From Microvirga sp. (GTDB lineage: Bacteria; Pseudomonadota; Alphaproteobacteria; Rhizobiales; Beijerinckiaceae): 55,100 nt of DNA. Of the stretch, positions 37,139 to 49,316 are shown piece after piece (the stretch's first letter is position 1; every line of letters starts with the position of its first letter). The stretch lies in the NCBI GenBank assembly GCA_022241475.1, contig JAKOMT010000001.1, forward strand, positions 60,343 to 115,442, read 5' to 3'. The notes beneath the pieces were generated by a model. It was given only the letters and a program-made list of their open reading frames with translations, was not told the DNA's origin and ran no database searches. A program made the position numbers and the translations under genes.

Positions 37139-37164
37139 TTTCGGTATGTCCGGTGTTACCGAAA
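37139..37164. promoter_or_regulatory. Inverted repeat upstream of hupB, possible operator
   Basis: TTTCGGTA (37139-37146) and TACCGAAA (37157-37164) are a perfect eight-base inverted repeat with a ten-base spacer. The half-site centres are 18 bases apart, near two helical turns. It lies 53-78 bases before the hupB start, where a regulator would overlap the promoter. No repressor can be named. Confidence 0.4.
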
Positions 37165-37253
37165 GACGGCCCGACCGCAAGCTGAAATCTGCGCCTTGAC
37201 GGACCAATCGTGCGGTTTTCCGCTGATTCGGGAGCGGATTTGATCCCGGAGCG

Positions 37254-37294
37254 CCAAAAGAAACGGGCCGGATCCCGCGATCCGGCCCGCTTTT
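37254..37294 (-). terminator. Terminator of lon
   Basis: CGGGCCGGATC (37264-37274) and GATCCGGCCCG (37279-37289) form an eleven-base-pair stem with loop CCGC. On the minus strand it continues TTTCTTTTGG; on the plus strand a shorter CTTTT follows, so it may also work weakly in reverse. It starts 33 bases after the lon stop. Confidence 0.85.
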
Positions 37295-37321
37295 GACGTC
37301 AGTATTGGCTCGTGCCGTCGC

Positions 37322-39751
<2,430 letters not shown>

Positions 39752-39812
39752 CAAACGACGTCCTCTGAGCAGCGCCCGGCGCATTCTCCCGATGAGCAAC
39801 ACGACGGACGAA

Positions 39813-39851
39813 TGGTCCGGACGCCTGGTCCGGACCCCTGGTCGGGCCGCC
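39813..39851. repeat. Three tandem 13-base repeats in the lon leader
   Basis: TGGTCCGGACGCC (39813-39825), TGGTCCGGACCCC (39826-39838) and TGGTCGGGCCGCC (39839-39851) follow head to tail, the third copy diverged. They are followed immediately by the perfect 16-base palindrome CCTCGCTCGAGCGAGG (39853-39868). All lie between the presumed lon promoter and its start codon. Confidence 0.75.
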
Positions 39852-39880
39852 TCCTCGCTCGAGCGAGGCGAGCCTTCGCC

Positions 39881-39915
39881 ATATTTAGTTGGCGTCGCCG
39901 TCGGGCTGTTTCAAG
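39881..39915 (-). promoter_or_regulatory. Candidate heat-shock (sigma-32) promoter of lon
   Basis: On the minus strand CTTGAAA (39915-39909), a perfect match to the sigma-32 -35 element, is followed after about 16 bases by CCAACTAAATAT, which partly resembles the CCCCAT-type -10. It is about 130 bases before the lon start. Lon is a classic heat-shock gene, which supports the call. Confidence 0.45.
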
Positions 39916-39945
39916 CCGGCGGCGGCCTCGCGTCGCGGTTCCCGC

Positions 39946-41217
39946 TCAGGCGCTGGCGCTCTGCGACGCGTCAGACGCCCGGTCGCCGTGGATGAACAGC
40001 GGCCCGGACTTGCCCTCGACCGTCTCCTGGCTGATCACCACCTGCTCGACGGAGTCGAGACCCGGAAGATCGTACATCGTGTCGAGGAGAATCGCCTCGA
40101 GGATGGAGCGCAGGCCGCGCGCGCCGGTCTTGCGCTCGATCGCCTTGCGGGCGATCAGCGACAGCGCGTCGTCCTGGAAGGAGAGCTGCACGTTCTCCAT
40201 CTCGAAGAGGCGCTGATACTGCTTGACGAGCGCGTTCTTGGGCTCGCGCAGGATCTGCACCAGAGCCTCCTCGTCGAGGTCCTCCAGCGTGGCGAGCACG
40301 GGCACGCGGCCGACGAATTCCGGGATCAGGCCAAACTTCAGGAGATCCTCGGGCTCGACCTCGCGGAAAATCTCGCCAGTGCGGCGATCGTCGGGACCGG
40401 ACACCGCCGCGCCGAAGCCGATGGACGTGCCCTTGCCGCGGCTCGAGATGATCTTCTCGAGGCCCGCGAAGGCGCCGCCGCAGATGAAGAGGATGTTCGT
40501 CGTGTCGACCTGCAGGAACTCCTGCTGGGGATGCTTGCGCCCGCCCTGCGGCGGCACGGAGGCGACCGTGCCCTCCATGAGCTTCAGGAGCGCCTGCTGC
40601 ACGCCCTCGCCCGAGACGTCGCGGGTGATCGACGGATTGTCCGACTTGCGCGAGATCTTGTCGATTTCGTCGATGTAGACGATGCCGCGCTGGGCCCGCT
40701 CGACGTTGTAGTCGGAGGCCTGGAGCAGCTTGAGAATGATGTTTTCGACGTCCTCGCCGACATAGCCCGCTTCCGTGAGCGTCGTCGCGTCGGCCATCGT
40801 GAAGGGCACGTCGAGGATGCGCGCCAGCGTCTGCGCGAGCAACGTCTTGCCCGAGCCGGTGGGGCCGATGAGCAGGATGTTCGACTTCGCGAGCTCGACG
40901 TCGTTGTGCTTCGTCGCGTGAGCGAGGCGCTTGTAATGATTGTGGACGGCGACCGAGAGGACCTTCTTCGCATGGCCCTGGCCGATCACGTAATCGTCCA
41001 GAACCTTACGGATCTCCTTGGGCGTCGGCACTCCGTCGCGGGACTTCACGAGTGAGGACTTCGATTCCTCGCGGATGATGTCCATGCACAGCTCGACGCA
41101 TTCGTCGCAAATGAAGACCGTCGGGCCCGCGATGAGCTTGCGAACTTCGTGCTGGCTCTTGCCGCAGAAGGAGCAGTAAAGCGTGCTCTTCGAGTCGTTT
41201 CCGCCAGCCTTGCTCAT
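39946..41217 (-). CDS. clpX: ClpX, ATP-binding subunit of ClpXP protease
   Basis: The 423-residue AAA+ unfoldase starts with the dimerising zinc domain (CSFCGKS and CDECVELC). Walker A is [12 protein letters not shown], the pore loop region includes [11 protein letters not shown], Walker B is [11 protein letters not shown], and the ClpP-docking IGF loop appears in [10 protein letters not shown]. The start at 41217 has GGAG upstream; a longer in-frame start at 41271 would lie across the presumed promoter. It follows clpP on the same strand after 229 bases. Confidence 0.97.
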   Translation of the reverse strand: MSKAGGNDSKSTLYCSFCGKSQHEVRKLIAGPTVFICDECVELCMDIIREESKSSLVKSRDGVPTPKEIRKVLDDYVIGQGHAKKVLSVAVHNHYKRLAHATKHNDVELAKSNILLIGPTGSGKTLLAQTLARILDVPFTMADATTLTEAGYVGEDVENIILKLLQASDYNVERAQRGIVYIDEIDKISRKSDNPSITRDVSGEGVQQALLKLMEGTVASVPPQGGRKHPQQEFLQVDTTNILFICGGAFAGLEKIISSRGKGTSIGFGAAVSGPDDRRTGEIFREVEPEDLLKFGLIPEFVGRVPVLATLEDLDEEALVQILREPKNALVKQYQRLFEMENVQLSFQDDALSLIARKAIERKTGARGLRSILEAILLDTMYDLPGLDSVEQVVISQETVEGKSGPLFIHGDRASDASQSASA

Positions 41218-41269
41218 ACCGTTTCTCCAGAATCTCCGGGGCCGACGCGAGCCGGCCTCCGATTCGTTC

Positions 41270-41275
41270 AATATA
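41270..41275 (-). promoter_or_regulatory. Probable -10 element of a clpX promoter
   Basis: In the 229-base clpP-clpX gap the minus strand reads GCTTATATATTGAAC, with TATATT at 41275-41270, about 50 bases before the clpX start. This is the only AT-rich stretch in the gap. The -35 region (around CATTTTG) is weak, so the exact promoter is uncertain. Confidence 0.35.
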
Positions 41276-41446
41276 TAAGCGGCAGGCTAACAAAATGTAG
41301 CCCCGACTGCGGACTCGCCCCCCGCTGCTTCGCGCCACGCCACGATGCAAGCATGTCGGCGCCCGGGGATCAATGGCGGCGACGCGCGGCGCGGCGAAAT
41401 CACGCCACGCCCCGCGTCGCTCCGCAGTCCGTTTTTCGCGGTCCGC

Positions 41447-42070
41447 TCAGACCGACGCGTCCGCGCGCTTCTCGATCACGTCGTCGATCAGGCCGAACTC
41501 CTTGGCCGCCTCGGCGGTCATGAAGTAGTCGCGTTCGAGCGTGTTCTCGACGCTCGCGAGGTCGCGGCCCGTATGCTTCACGTAGATCTCGTTGAGGCGA
41601 CGCTTGAGCGCCTCGATCTCGCGGGCGTGGATCAGGATGTCCGTCGCCTGCCCCTGGAAGCCGCCGGAGGGCTGGTGCACCATGATGCGCGCGTTGGGCA
41701 GGGCGAAGCGGTGGCCCGCCTCGCCGGCGCAGAGCAGCAGCGAGCCCATCGAGGCGGCCTGGCCGATGCAGAGCGTCGAGATCGGGCAGCGGATGAACTG
41801 CATCGTATCATAGATCGAGAGCCCCGACGTCACCACGCCGCCGGGCGAGTTGATGTAGAAGGAGATTTCCTTCTTGGGGTTCTCGGCCTCGAGGAAGAGG
41901 AGCTGGGCGACGATCAGCGAGGCGGAGTAATCCTCGACCGGTCCGGTCAGGAAGATGATCCGCTCACGCAGCAGGCGGGAATAGATGTCGAAGGCGCGTT
42001 CCCCGCGGCTCGACTGCTCGACCACCATGGGCACCAGGGTGCTGTTGTAGACCTCGATCGGATCTCTCAT
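41447..42070 (-). CDS. clpP: ClpP, proteolytic subunit of ClpXP
   Basis: The 207-residue serine protease has the catalytic Ser in [11 protein letters not shown] (about residue 107) and His in [13 protein letters not shown] (about 132). It also has [12 protein letters not shown], which lines the chamber. Tetradecameric rings pair with ClpX. The start at 42070 follows AGGAG; an in-frame upstream start at 42133 would add 21 residues beyond the family norm. It lies 94 bases after tig. Confidence 0.97.
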   Translation of the reverse strand: MRDPIEVYNSTLVPMVVEQSSRGERAFDIYSRLLRERIIFLTGPVEDYSASLIVAQLLFLEAENPKKEISFYINSPGGVVTSGLSIYDTMQFIRCPISTLCIGQAASMGSLLLCAGEAGHRFALPNARIMVHQPSGGFQGQATDILIHAREIEALKRRLNEIYVKHTGRDLASVENTLERDYFMTAEAAKEFGLIDDVIEKRADASV

Positions 42071-42164
42071 CGTGTCTCGGCTCCTGAATAGTAGGGCCGC
42101 GCCTGATGAGGGCGCGGCCGCTGATTCTTTCATACTAGGGATTGGAAGGAGGACAATCCAGAGG

Positions 42165-43601
42165 TCACGCCTCGTCGGATTCGGCCTTCTTCGCCTTGGC
42201 GCGGGGCTTCTTCTTGGGCTCCGCGGGGGTCTCGGCGGCGGCGTCGCCGGCTTCGGCCTCGGCCTCCTCGTCGGAGAAGAGCGCCTCGCGGCTGATCGTC
42301 ACGTCCTCGACCTTAACCTGCGCGAGGATGTGGTCGACGACCTTCTCCTCGAACAGCGGGGCGCGGATCTCGGCGAGCGCCTGCGGGTTCTTCTGGTAGA
42401 ACTCCCACACCTGACGCTCCTGGCCGGGATACTGGCGGACGCGCTCGACGAGCGCCTGCGTCACCTCTTCGTCGGCGATCTTGATCTCGGCCTTTTCGCC
42501 GACCTGGGCGAGCACCAGGCCGAGACGGACGCGACGCTCGGCGATCTTGCGATAATCGTCCTTCGCCTTGTCCTCGGTCGTGCCTTCATCCTCGAAGGTC
42601 TTGCTATTGTTGTTCAGGTCGGCCAGCACCTGCGACCAGACCGCGCCGAACTCCTGTTCGACGAGGCTCGGGGGCAGGTCGAAATCGTACTTCGCGTCGA
42701 GGGCGTCGAGAAGCAGCTTCTTGACCTTGCGGCGCGACTGGCCGTCGAAGTCGCGCTGCATCGCTTCGCGGATCGCGGTCTGGAGCGCCTCGAGCGACTC
42801 CATGCCGAAGCCCTTGGCCAGTTCGTCATTGATGACGAGTTCGCCCGGAGCCTGCACTTCCTTGGCCGTGACGGCGAATTCCGCCGCGCGGCCGGCGAGG
42901 TGTTCGGCGCCGTAATTGACGGGGAAGGTCACCTTCACGAGGCGCTCGTCGCCGGCCTTCAGGCCGACGAGCTGCTCCTCGAAGCCGGGGATGAAGCCGT
43001 TCGAGCCGATCTCGACCTGGATGTCCTGAGCCGAACCGCCCTCGAACTCCTCGCCGTCGATCTTGCCGACGAAATCGACGATGACGCGGTCGCCGGTCTG
43101 GGCCTCGCGGCCCTCTTCGGCGGCGAAGGTCCGGTTCTGCGAGGCCATGCGCTCGAGCGTCTGCTTGACGTCGTCGTCGCCGGGCTCGGCGACGGGACGG
43201 CTGAGAGAGACGTCGCTCAGATCCGCGAGATCGAAGGTCGGCAGGATTTCGAGCGCGACCTTGAACGCGAGATCGGCCTTGGCCTCGAGGGCCTGCTCCA
43301 TCACGTCCTTGTCTTCGGGGAACTCGTAGCGCGGCTGACCGGCGAGCTTGAGACCGTTCTCGTCGACGATCTTGCGCTCCGCCTCGGCGACGGCGCCCTG
43401 CACGACCTCGGCCATGACGGAGCGGCCGTAGAGGCGGCGCAAGTGGCCGAGCGGCACTTTGCCCGGCCGGAACCCGTTGATCCGCACCCGATCCTTCAGG
43501 GTCGCAAGTTCGTTGGACAGCCGGGTCTCCAGATCGGAGGCCGGAAGCACTACCTCGAACTCACGCTTCAAACCCTGCGACAGCGTCTCCGTCACCTGCA
43601 T
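42165..43601 (-). CDS. tig: Trigger factor, ribosome-associated chaperone and prolyl isomerase
   Basis: The 478-residue protein has the ribosome-binding signature [17 protein letters not shown] near residue 40-60. An FKBP-type isomerase domain follows ([21 protein letters not shown] through NYGAEHLAG, about 160-245), then helical arms forming the substrate cradle. The C-terminal 30 residues are Lys/Ala/Glu-rich ([13 protein letters not shown]), a disordered tail common in alphaproteobacteria. It heads the tig-clpP-clpX-lon series. Confidence 0.96.
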   Translation of the reverse strand: MQVTETLSQGLKREFEVVLPASDLETRLSNELATLKDRVRINGFRPGKVPLGHLRRLYGRSVMAEVVQGAVAEAERKIVDENGLKLAGQPRYEFPEDKDVMEQALEAKADLAFKVALEILPTFDLADLSDVSLSRPVAEPGDDDVKQTLERMASQNRTFAAEEGREAQTGDRVIVDFVGKIDGEEFEGGSAQDIQVEIGSNGFIPGFEEQLVGLKAGDERLVKVTFPVNYGAEHLAGRAAEFAVTAKEVQAPGELVINDELAKGFGMESLEALQTAIREAMQRDFDGQSRRKVKKLLLDALDAKYDFDLPPSLVEQEFGAVWSQVLADLNNNSKTFEDEGTTEDKAKDDYRKIAERRVRLGLVLAQVGEKAEIKIADEEVTQALVERVRQYPGQERQVWEFYQKNPQALAEIRAPLFEEKVVDHILAQVKVEDVTISREALFSDEEAEAEAGDAAAETPAEPKKKPRAKAKKAESDEA

Positions 43602-43734
43602 CGTCAAAACCCGCTCTTCCAATTCGAATGACCGAGAGCTGCGCGCAACGCGACGACGCTCTCGGGGCGAACTCTCCGCACGCCGGTCGAACCGGCGATG
43701 AGGAACGCTCCGGAGACCCGGTTTCCGACGGGTT

Positions 43735-43819
43735 TGGTGCGGGCGGAGGGACTCGAACCCCCACGACTTTCGCCGCTGGAACCTAAATCCAGTGCGTCTA
43801 CCAGTTCCGCCACGCCCGC
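43735..43819 (-). tRNA. tRNA-Leu (TAG anticodon)
   Basis: An 85-base class II tRNA: acceptor GCGGGCG/CGCCCGC, D arm TGGCGGAACTGGTAGACGC, anticodon stem CTGGA/TCCAG around TTTAGGT, a long variable arm (CGGCGAAAGTCG) and T arm GGGTTCGAGTCCC. CCA is encoded. Confidence 0.97.
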
Positions 43820-43859
43820 TGGGAGGCGGCTCGCCGCCCCGTCTCCGGGTCGCGGCTCT

Positions 43860-43887
43860 ATATCACGGTTGAAACGCCTTGCACCAA
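43860..43887 (-). promoter_or_regulatory. Candidate promoter of tRNA-Leu
   Basis: On the minus strand TTGGTG (43887-43882) and TGATAT (43865-43860) are 16 bases apart, about 40 bases before the tRNA 5' end, in a locally AT-richer stretch. Confidence 0.4.
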
Positions 43888-43951
43888 AAAAGTTGGCGGG
43901 CGCGCCGCCGCCTCCCGGGGGGCGCGGGAGACGCGACGCGCGTCTTGCGCT

Positions 43952-44098
43952 TCAGGCGTCGCGCAGGATGCCGTAGATGATCGAGGCGACGAAGGCGAAA
44001 GCCAGCGAGAGCGCCATCACTCCCGGGGACGCCCCGAGATGGATGAGCGCCTGGTACATCAGAAGAATGGCCGATCCCGTCGCGATTACGTACAGCAT
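43952..44098 (-). CDS. Small two-segment membrane protein (48 aa), unknown
   Basis: The 48-residue peptide MLYVIATGSAILLMYQALI... is almost entirely two hydrophobic segments (about 2-20 and 25-43) and ends YGILRDA. GGGAG sits directly upstream. A longer start at 44137 adds 13 charged residues. It follows the NAD(P)H-hydrate repair gene by 109 bases on the same strand. No family is recognised. The coding call rests on the clean hydrophobic pattern and a plausible ribosome binding site. Confidence 0.5.
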   Translation of the reverse strand: MLYVIATGSAILLMYQALIHLGASPGVMALSLAFAFVASIIYGILRDA

Positions 44099-44207
44099 CT
44101 CCCGCTCCCGAGCCTTGCCTGTTCCGGAACGGGACAATCCCGCCCGGCGACGGGACGCCCCGCCGATTACGCAGCGTAACCGCGCAATCCCCGGGCCACG
44201 GGCGTGG

Positions 44208-45698
44208 TCAGGCCCTGACGAGCCCCGCGAGGACGCGCGGCAGCGCTTCCGGCAGGTCTTCGGCCACGAGACCCGGCCCGCAGGCGATCCCCGTTCGCGC
44301 GTGCAGCCACACGGCGGCGCAGGCGGCCTCGAACGCGGGCATGCCTTGGGCGAGGAGACCGGCGACGAACCCGGCGAGAACGTCGCCGGAGCCGGCGGTG
44401 GCGAGCCAGGGCGTGGTCTCCGCGAGAATCGCCGCCCGCCCGTCGGGCGCGGCGACGACGGTGTCCGCTCCCTTGTCGACGACGATCGCGCGCGTGAGCG
44501 CGGCGCCGGCCCGCGCCCTCGCCAGCCGGGAGGGCGCGCCGAGCACGGCGGGCGAGGCGGAGAACAGCCGGCGCGTCTCGCCCTCGTGCGGGGTTACGAC
44601 GAGGGCGCCGGCGTCCGTCGCCAGCGCCGCGATCGCCTCCGGCTCTCCGGCGAAGGAGGTCAGCGCGTCGGCGTCGAGGACGAGCGCCCTCCCCGCCCGG
44701 GCGGCCGCGCCCGCCATGGCGCGGCAAGCTTCGCCCACCCCGAAGCCGGGGCCGAGCGCGACCGCCGTGACCCGGTCGTCCGTCAGAAGGCCTGCGAGTT
44801 CGTCCGGTCCGTCGCATGGGACGAGCATGATCGCCGTCAGGTGCGCCGCGTTGACGGCGAGCGCGGAGCGCGGCGAGACGAGCGTCACCGCCCCTGCGCC
44901 GACGCGCAGCGCGCCGCGGGCGACGAGCCGGGCGGCGCCCGTCCGGGCGATCCCGCCCGAGAGCGCGAACGCATGACCGCGCGTGTATTTGTGCGCGTCG
45001 ACAGAAGGGCGCGGCAGGTCGTCGAGCCATAGCGACGGCTCATTCGCGAAAGTGGGCTGGCCGAAATCCGCCACCGAGCCGGGATCGACCCCGATGTCGG
45101 CGACGCTCACCGCGCCGCAATGGAGGCGCCCCGGGAGAAGCAGGTGGCCGGGCTTGCGGGCGGCGAAGGTGATCGTGCACGTCGCGCTCAGCGCCACGCC
45201 GCGCGCCCGTCCCGTGTCCGCGTCGATCCCGGAGGGGATGTCGACCGAGAGGATCGGGCGGCCGCACCCGGCGAGCGCGGAGACCAGCGCGGCCGCCTCG
45301 CCGTCGAGATCGCGCGTCAGGCCCGCCCCGAAGAGCGCGTCGATCACGAGACCCGCTTCGCCCGGAGCGCAGGCGCGCGCGTCGCCGACCGGGCCGCCCC
45401 AGAGCGCAGCCGCTTCCGAGGCGTCCCCGCGCAGTTGTTCGCGGGACCCCAGAAGCGCGAGGCTGACGCGGCGGCCCTGCGAAGCGAGCAGACGCGCCGC
45501 CACGAAGCCGTCGCCCCCGTTGTTTCCGGGGCCGCAAACGACGAGGATCGGCGCGTCGGAGGACTCGGTCGCCAGCGCGCATCGGGCGACGGCCGCCCCG
45601 GCCCGCTCCATCAGGACGGAGCCCGGCGCGCCCCCGGCGATCGCGCGCGCATCGGCCGCCCGCATCTGCGCCGCGTCGAGCACTCGGATTTCGCCCAT
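44208..45698 (-). CDS. nnr: Bifunctional NAD(P)H-hydrate epimerase / ADP-dependent dehydratase
   Basis: This 496-residue enzyme repairs hydrated NADH and NADPH. The N-terminal epimerase domain (about 1-210) has VVCGPGNNGGDGFVAARLL and LSVDIPSGIDADTG. The C-terminal ribokinase-like dehydratase (about 225-496) has HKYTRGHAFALSGG, LVVTPHEGETRRLF and TAGSGDVLAGFVAGLL. The fused form is the usual bacterial one. The start at 45698 has GGAG eight bases upstream. It is divergent from glnB across 219 bases. Confidence 0.94.
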   Translation of the reverse strand: MGEIRVLDAAQMRAADARAIAGGAPGSVLMERAGAAVARCALATESSDAPILVVCGPGNNGGDGFVAARLLASQGRRVSLALLGSREQLRGDASEAAALWGGPVGDARACAPGEAGLVIDALFGAGLTRDLDGEAAALVSALAGCGRPILSVDIPSGIDADTGRARGVALSATCTITFAARKPGHLLLPGRLHCGAVSVADIGVDPGSVADFGQPTFANEPSLWLDDLPRPSVDAHKYTRGHAFALSGGIARTGAARLVARGALRVGAGAVTLVSPRSALAVNAAHLTAIMLVPCDGPDELAGLLTDDRVTAVALGPGFGVGEACRAMAGAAARAGRALVLDADALTSFAGEPEAIAALATDAGALVVTPHEGETRRLFSASPAVLGAPSRLARARAGAALTRAIVVDKGADTVVAAPDGRAAILAETTPWLATAGSGDVLAGFVAGLLAQGMPAFEAACAAVWLHARTGIACGPGLVAEDLPEALPRVLAGLVRA

Positions 45699-45760
45699 TC
45701 CGTAATCTCCTCTCGCCGGACCACGGGTGCGGCGGCTCAATCGGCTGGCGATCCCGGCTC

Positions 45761-45786
45761 GCGCAACAGGCTTGCGCCTGTTTTTT
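45761..45786 (+). promoter_or_regulatory. Terminator-like hairpin with alternative pairing in the glnB leader
   Basis: AACAGGC (45765-45771) pairs with GCCTGTT (45776-45782) around loop TTGC, followed by T to 45786, the form of an intrinsic terminator on the plus strand. A competing stem is possible: GCGCA (45761-45765) with TGCGC (45773-45777). No plus-strand gene lies upstream, so it is either an attenuator for glnB or ends an antisense transcript. Confidence 0.45.
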
Positions 45787-45806
45787 GTGCAAAATGAGCC
45801 CAATAA

Positions 45807-46256
<450 letters not shown>

Positions 46257-46330
46257 CTTTCACGAACAACCGCCCTGAACCGCAGCGGCAAGCTGCAGGC
46301 GAAACTATGTCAGAAGAGGACAAGTCCATC

Positions 46331-47740
46331 ATGAAGACGGCCAACGATGTGCTGAAGGCGATCAAGGACAACGACGTCAAGTACGTCGACTTCCGGTTCA
46401 CCGATCCCAAGGGCAAGTGGCAGCACGTCACTTTCGACGTCACCATCGTCGACGAGGATCTCTTCGCCGACGGCGTGATGTTCGACGGCTCCTCGATCTC
46501 CGGCTGGAAGGCGATCAACGAGTCCGACATGGTCCTCATGCCCGACCCCGAGACGGCCTGCATGGATCCCTTCTTCGCGGCCTCCACGATGTCGATCGTC
46601 TGCGACGTGCTCGAGCCGGCTTCCGGCGAGCCCTACGGCCGCGATCCGCGCGGCATCGCCAAGAAGGCCGAAGCCTTCCTGAAGTCGACGGGCATCGGCG
46701 ACACCATCTATGTCGGCCCCGAAGCCGAATTCTTCATCTTCGACGACGTGCGCTTCTCCTCGACGCCCTACAACACGGGCTTCATCCTCGACTCCACCGA
46801 ACTGCCGACCAACGGCATGACGGAGTACGAGGGCGGCAACATGGGCCACCGCATCCCGACCAAGGGCGGCTACTTCCCGGTTCCGCCGCTCGATTCCGCG
46901 CAGGACATGCGCGGCGAGATGCTCGCGGCCATGGCCGACATGGGCGTCCAGGTCGAGAAGCACCACCACGAGGTCGCCAGCGCCCAGCACGAGCTCGGCA
47001 TGAAGTTCGACCATCTGGTGAGCATGGGCGACCAGATGCAGATCTATAAGTACTGCATCCACAACGTCGCGCACGCCTACGGCAAGTCCGCCACGTTCAT
47101 GCCGAAGCCCGTCTACGGCGACAACGGCTCGGGCATGCACGTGCACCAGTCGATCTGGAAGGACGGAAAGCCCGTCTTCGCCGGCAACAAGTACGCCGAC
47201 CTGTCGCAGGAGTGCCTCTGGTACATCGGCGGCATCATCAAGCACGCGAAGGCCATCAACGCCTTCACGAACCCGTCGACGAACTCCTACAAGCGTCTCG
47301 TCCCCGGCTTCGAGGCTCCCGTGCTGCTCGCCTACTCTGCGCGCAACCGCTCGGCCTCCTGCCGTATCCCGTGGACGACTTCGCCGAAGGCCAAGCGCGT
47401 CGAGGTTCGCTTCCCCGATCCGACGGCGAACCCCTACCTCGCTTTCGCGGCGCTGCTCATGGCCGGCCTCGACGGCATCGTCAACAAGATCGATCCCGGC
47501 CCGGCGATGGACAAGGATCTCTACGACCTGCCCCCGCGCGAGTTGAAGAAGATCCCGACCGTCTGCGGCTCGCTCCGCGAGGCGCTCTCCTCCCTCGACA
47601 AGGACCGCGCCTTCCTCAAGGCCGGCGGCGTGTTCACGGACGACTTCATCGACAGCTACATCGAGCTGAAGATGCAGGACGTCATCCGCTTCGAGCACAC
47701 GCCGCATCCGGTCGAGTTCGACATGTACTATTCCTGCTGA
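46331..47740 (+). CDS. glnA: Glutamine synthetase type I
   Basis: The 469-residue enzyme forms glutamine from glutamate, ammonia and ATP. Motifs include [16 protein letters not shown] near residue 50-65, [23 protein letters not shown] and [18 protein letters not shown]. The adenylylation site [10 protein letters not shown] has Tyr near 398, so it is a GSI-beta enzyme regulated by GlnE. ATG at 46331 gives exactly the family length; an ATG at 46307 would add eight residues. It is transcribed after glnB and followed by a clear terminator. Confidence 0.97.
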   Translation: MKTANDVLKAIKDNDVKYVDFRFTDPKGKWQHVTFDVTIVDEDLFADGVMFDGSSISGWKAINESDMVLMPDPETACMDPFFAASTMSIVCDVLEPASGEPYGRDPRGIAKKAEAFLKSTGIGDTIYVGPEAEFFIFDDVRFSSTPYNTGFILDSTELPTNGMTEYEGGNMGHRIPTKGGYFPVPPLDSAQDMRGEMLAAMADMGVQVEKHHHEVASAQHELGMKFDHLVSMGDQMQIYKYCIHNVAHAYGKSATFMPKPVYGDNGSGMHVHQSIWKDGKPVFAGNKYADLSQECLWYIGGIIKHAKAINAFTNPSTNSYKRLVPGFEAPVLLAYSARNRSASCRIPWTTSPKAKRVEVRFPDPTANPYLAFAALLMAGLDGIVNKIDPGPAMDKDLYDLPPRELKKIPTVCGSLREALSSLDKDRAFLKAGGVFTDDFIDSYIELKMQDVIRFEHTPHPVEFDMYYSC

Positions 47741-47767
47741 TCTTCGCGATCGGCGGCGAGAACGAAG

Positions 47768-47793
47768 CGGGGCGCCGAAAGGCGCCCCGTTTT
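47768..47793 (+). terminator. Terminator of glnBA
   Basis: CGGGGCGCC (47768-47776) and GGCGCCCCG (47781-47789) form a perfect nine-base-pair stem with a GAAA tetraloop followed by TTTT. It lies 28 bases after the glnA stop and abuts the end of the convergent MATE gene. Confidence 0.85.
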
Positions 47794-49208
47794 CATTTGC
47801 GCATGACGCTCATGGATAAAGGCTTCGGCGCGAGCCCGTTCGCGTCGCGCCTCATCCAGCGAACGAGCATCATCACGGCGACGACGGCGAGACCGGCTGC
47901 GAGACCGAGCCAGACGCCGACGCCTCCGAGCGGCGTCCAGAGGCCCAGGCCGGCGGCGAGAGGAAAGCCGACGACCCAATAGCCGAACCCGGCGTAGAGC
48001 ATCGGGATCCGCGTGTCGTGCAGCCCGCGCAACATCCCCGAGCCCACCGCCTGCGCGCCGTCCGCGAGCTGGAACAGCGCCCCGAGCGCGAGATACGAGA
48101 CGGCCAGCCCGACGACGATGGCGTTGCCCGGATCGTCGAGATCGAGGAATGCGCCGACGAGCAGGCGCGGCGCGCCGATCATCAACGCGGCCGACAGGAG
48201 CATGAACGACGTGCCCAGCGCGAACGCGGTCCAGCCGGCGCGCGCGATCGCCGTTTCGTCGCGCGCGCCGTAGGCGAGCCCGACCCGAACCGTCGCCGCC
48301 TGCCCGACGCCGAGCGGGATCATGAACGCGAGCGACGCGATCTGGATGGCGACCGCGTGGGCGGCGAGCGCGTCCGCCGAGATCATCCCCATGAGAAGCA
48401 GCGCCGCGCTGAAGATGGTCACCTCGAACAGGATCGTGGCGGCGATGGGCGCGCCGAGGCGCCACAACTCGACGAAACGCGGCCAGTCCGGCCGCCAGAA
48501 CCGCCCGAATAGACGATACCGCCTGATCCGGCGATCCGCCCGCGCCAGCGCCGCGAGCGCGAAGAACATGAACCACGCCGTCGTCGTCGTCGCGAGGCCG
48601 GCCCCGACGAGCCCGAGCGCCGGGAGGCCGAAATTGCCGAAGATCAGCGCATAATTGCACAGGGCGTTCACGCCGATCGCGGCGAGGCCGACGACGAGCG
48701 CCGGCGCGGGCCTCTCCATGCCCGCGAGAAAGAAGCGCAGGGCGACGAAACACAGCATCGGGAACAGAGCCCATTGCTGGTAGCGCAGATACTCGGCCGC
48801 CGCGGCGGCCAACGCCGGCTCCTGCCCGAACAGGACGAGCAAGGGCTCCGCATGCCAGAGCGCCGCCCAGACCGGGACGGCGATCGCGACGGCGCTCCAC
48901 AGGCCCTGCCTGAAGCTGCGCCGCACCTCGCGCACGGCGAAACGGTTGGCGCCACGCTCGGCGGCGATCATGGCCGAGATGGCGCTGATCAGCCCGAGGC
49001 CTCCGATATAGCAGACGAAGAACAGATTGGTCCCGAGCGCGGCCGCCGAGAGCGCTTCCGGCCCGAGCCAGGCGATCATCAGGACGTCCGTGGCGCCGAG
49101 CCCGGCCTGGGTGAGGTTGATCAGCACCATCGGCGCGCTCAACGCCAGCGTGGCGACGACCTCGCGTCCCCATGAGCCCTGCGCCCACTCCACCCTTGCC
49201 GCGACCAT
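47793..49208 (-). CDS. MATE family multidrug / toxin exporter (NorM-like)
   Basis: The 471-residue membrane protein has twelve hydrophobic segments in two homologous halves. MATE features include LSAPMVLINLTQAGLGATDV in helix 1, a helix-2 region with ALSAAALGTNLF, and the second-half equivalents GAPIAATILFEVTIFSAA and AAHAVAIQIASLAFMIPLG. Members export cationic compounds using Na+ or H+ gradients. The start at 49208 gives the usual short N-terminus. It is divergent from the M20 peptidase and convergent with glnA. Confidence 0.92.
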   Translation of the reverse strand: MVAARVEWAQGSWGREVVATLALSAPMVLINLTQAGLGATDVLMIAWLGPEALSAAALGTNLFFVCYIGGLGLISAISAMIAAERGANRFAVREVRRSFRQGLWSAVAIAVPVWAALWHAEPLLVLFGQEPALAAAAAEYLRYQQWALFPMLCFVALRFFLAGMERPAPALVVGLAAIGVNALCNYALIFGNFGLPALGLVGAGLATTTTAWFMFFALAALARADRRIRRYRLFGRFWRPDWPRFVELWRLGAPIAATILFEVTIFSAALLLMGMISADALAAHAVAIQIASLAFMIPLGVGQAATVRVGLAYGARDETAIARAGWTAFALGTSFMLLSAALMIGAPRLLVGAFLDLDDPGNAIVVGLAVSYLALGALFQLADGAQAVGSGMLRGLHDTRIPMLYAGFGYWVVGFPLAAGLGLWTPLGGVGVWLGLAAGLAVVAVMMLVRWMRRDANGLAPKPLSMSVMRK

Positions 49209-49316
49209 GTCCTCGCCTTTCCCGTTTCGGGACCCGTCGACGCGCCTTGACCCGAACCGCCCACGCCTTAGCCTGCTCGTCGCCGCGAGGCGAGTTTCGA
49301 TAACCCGGAGATGGAC

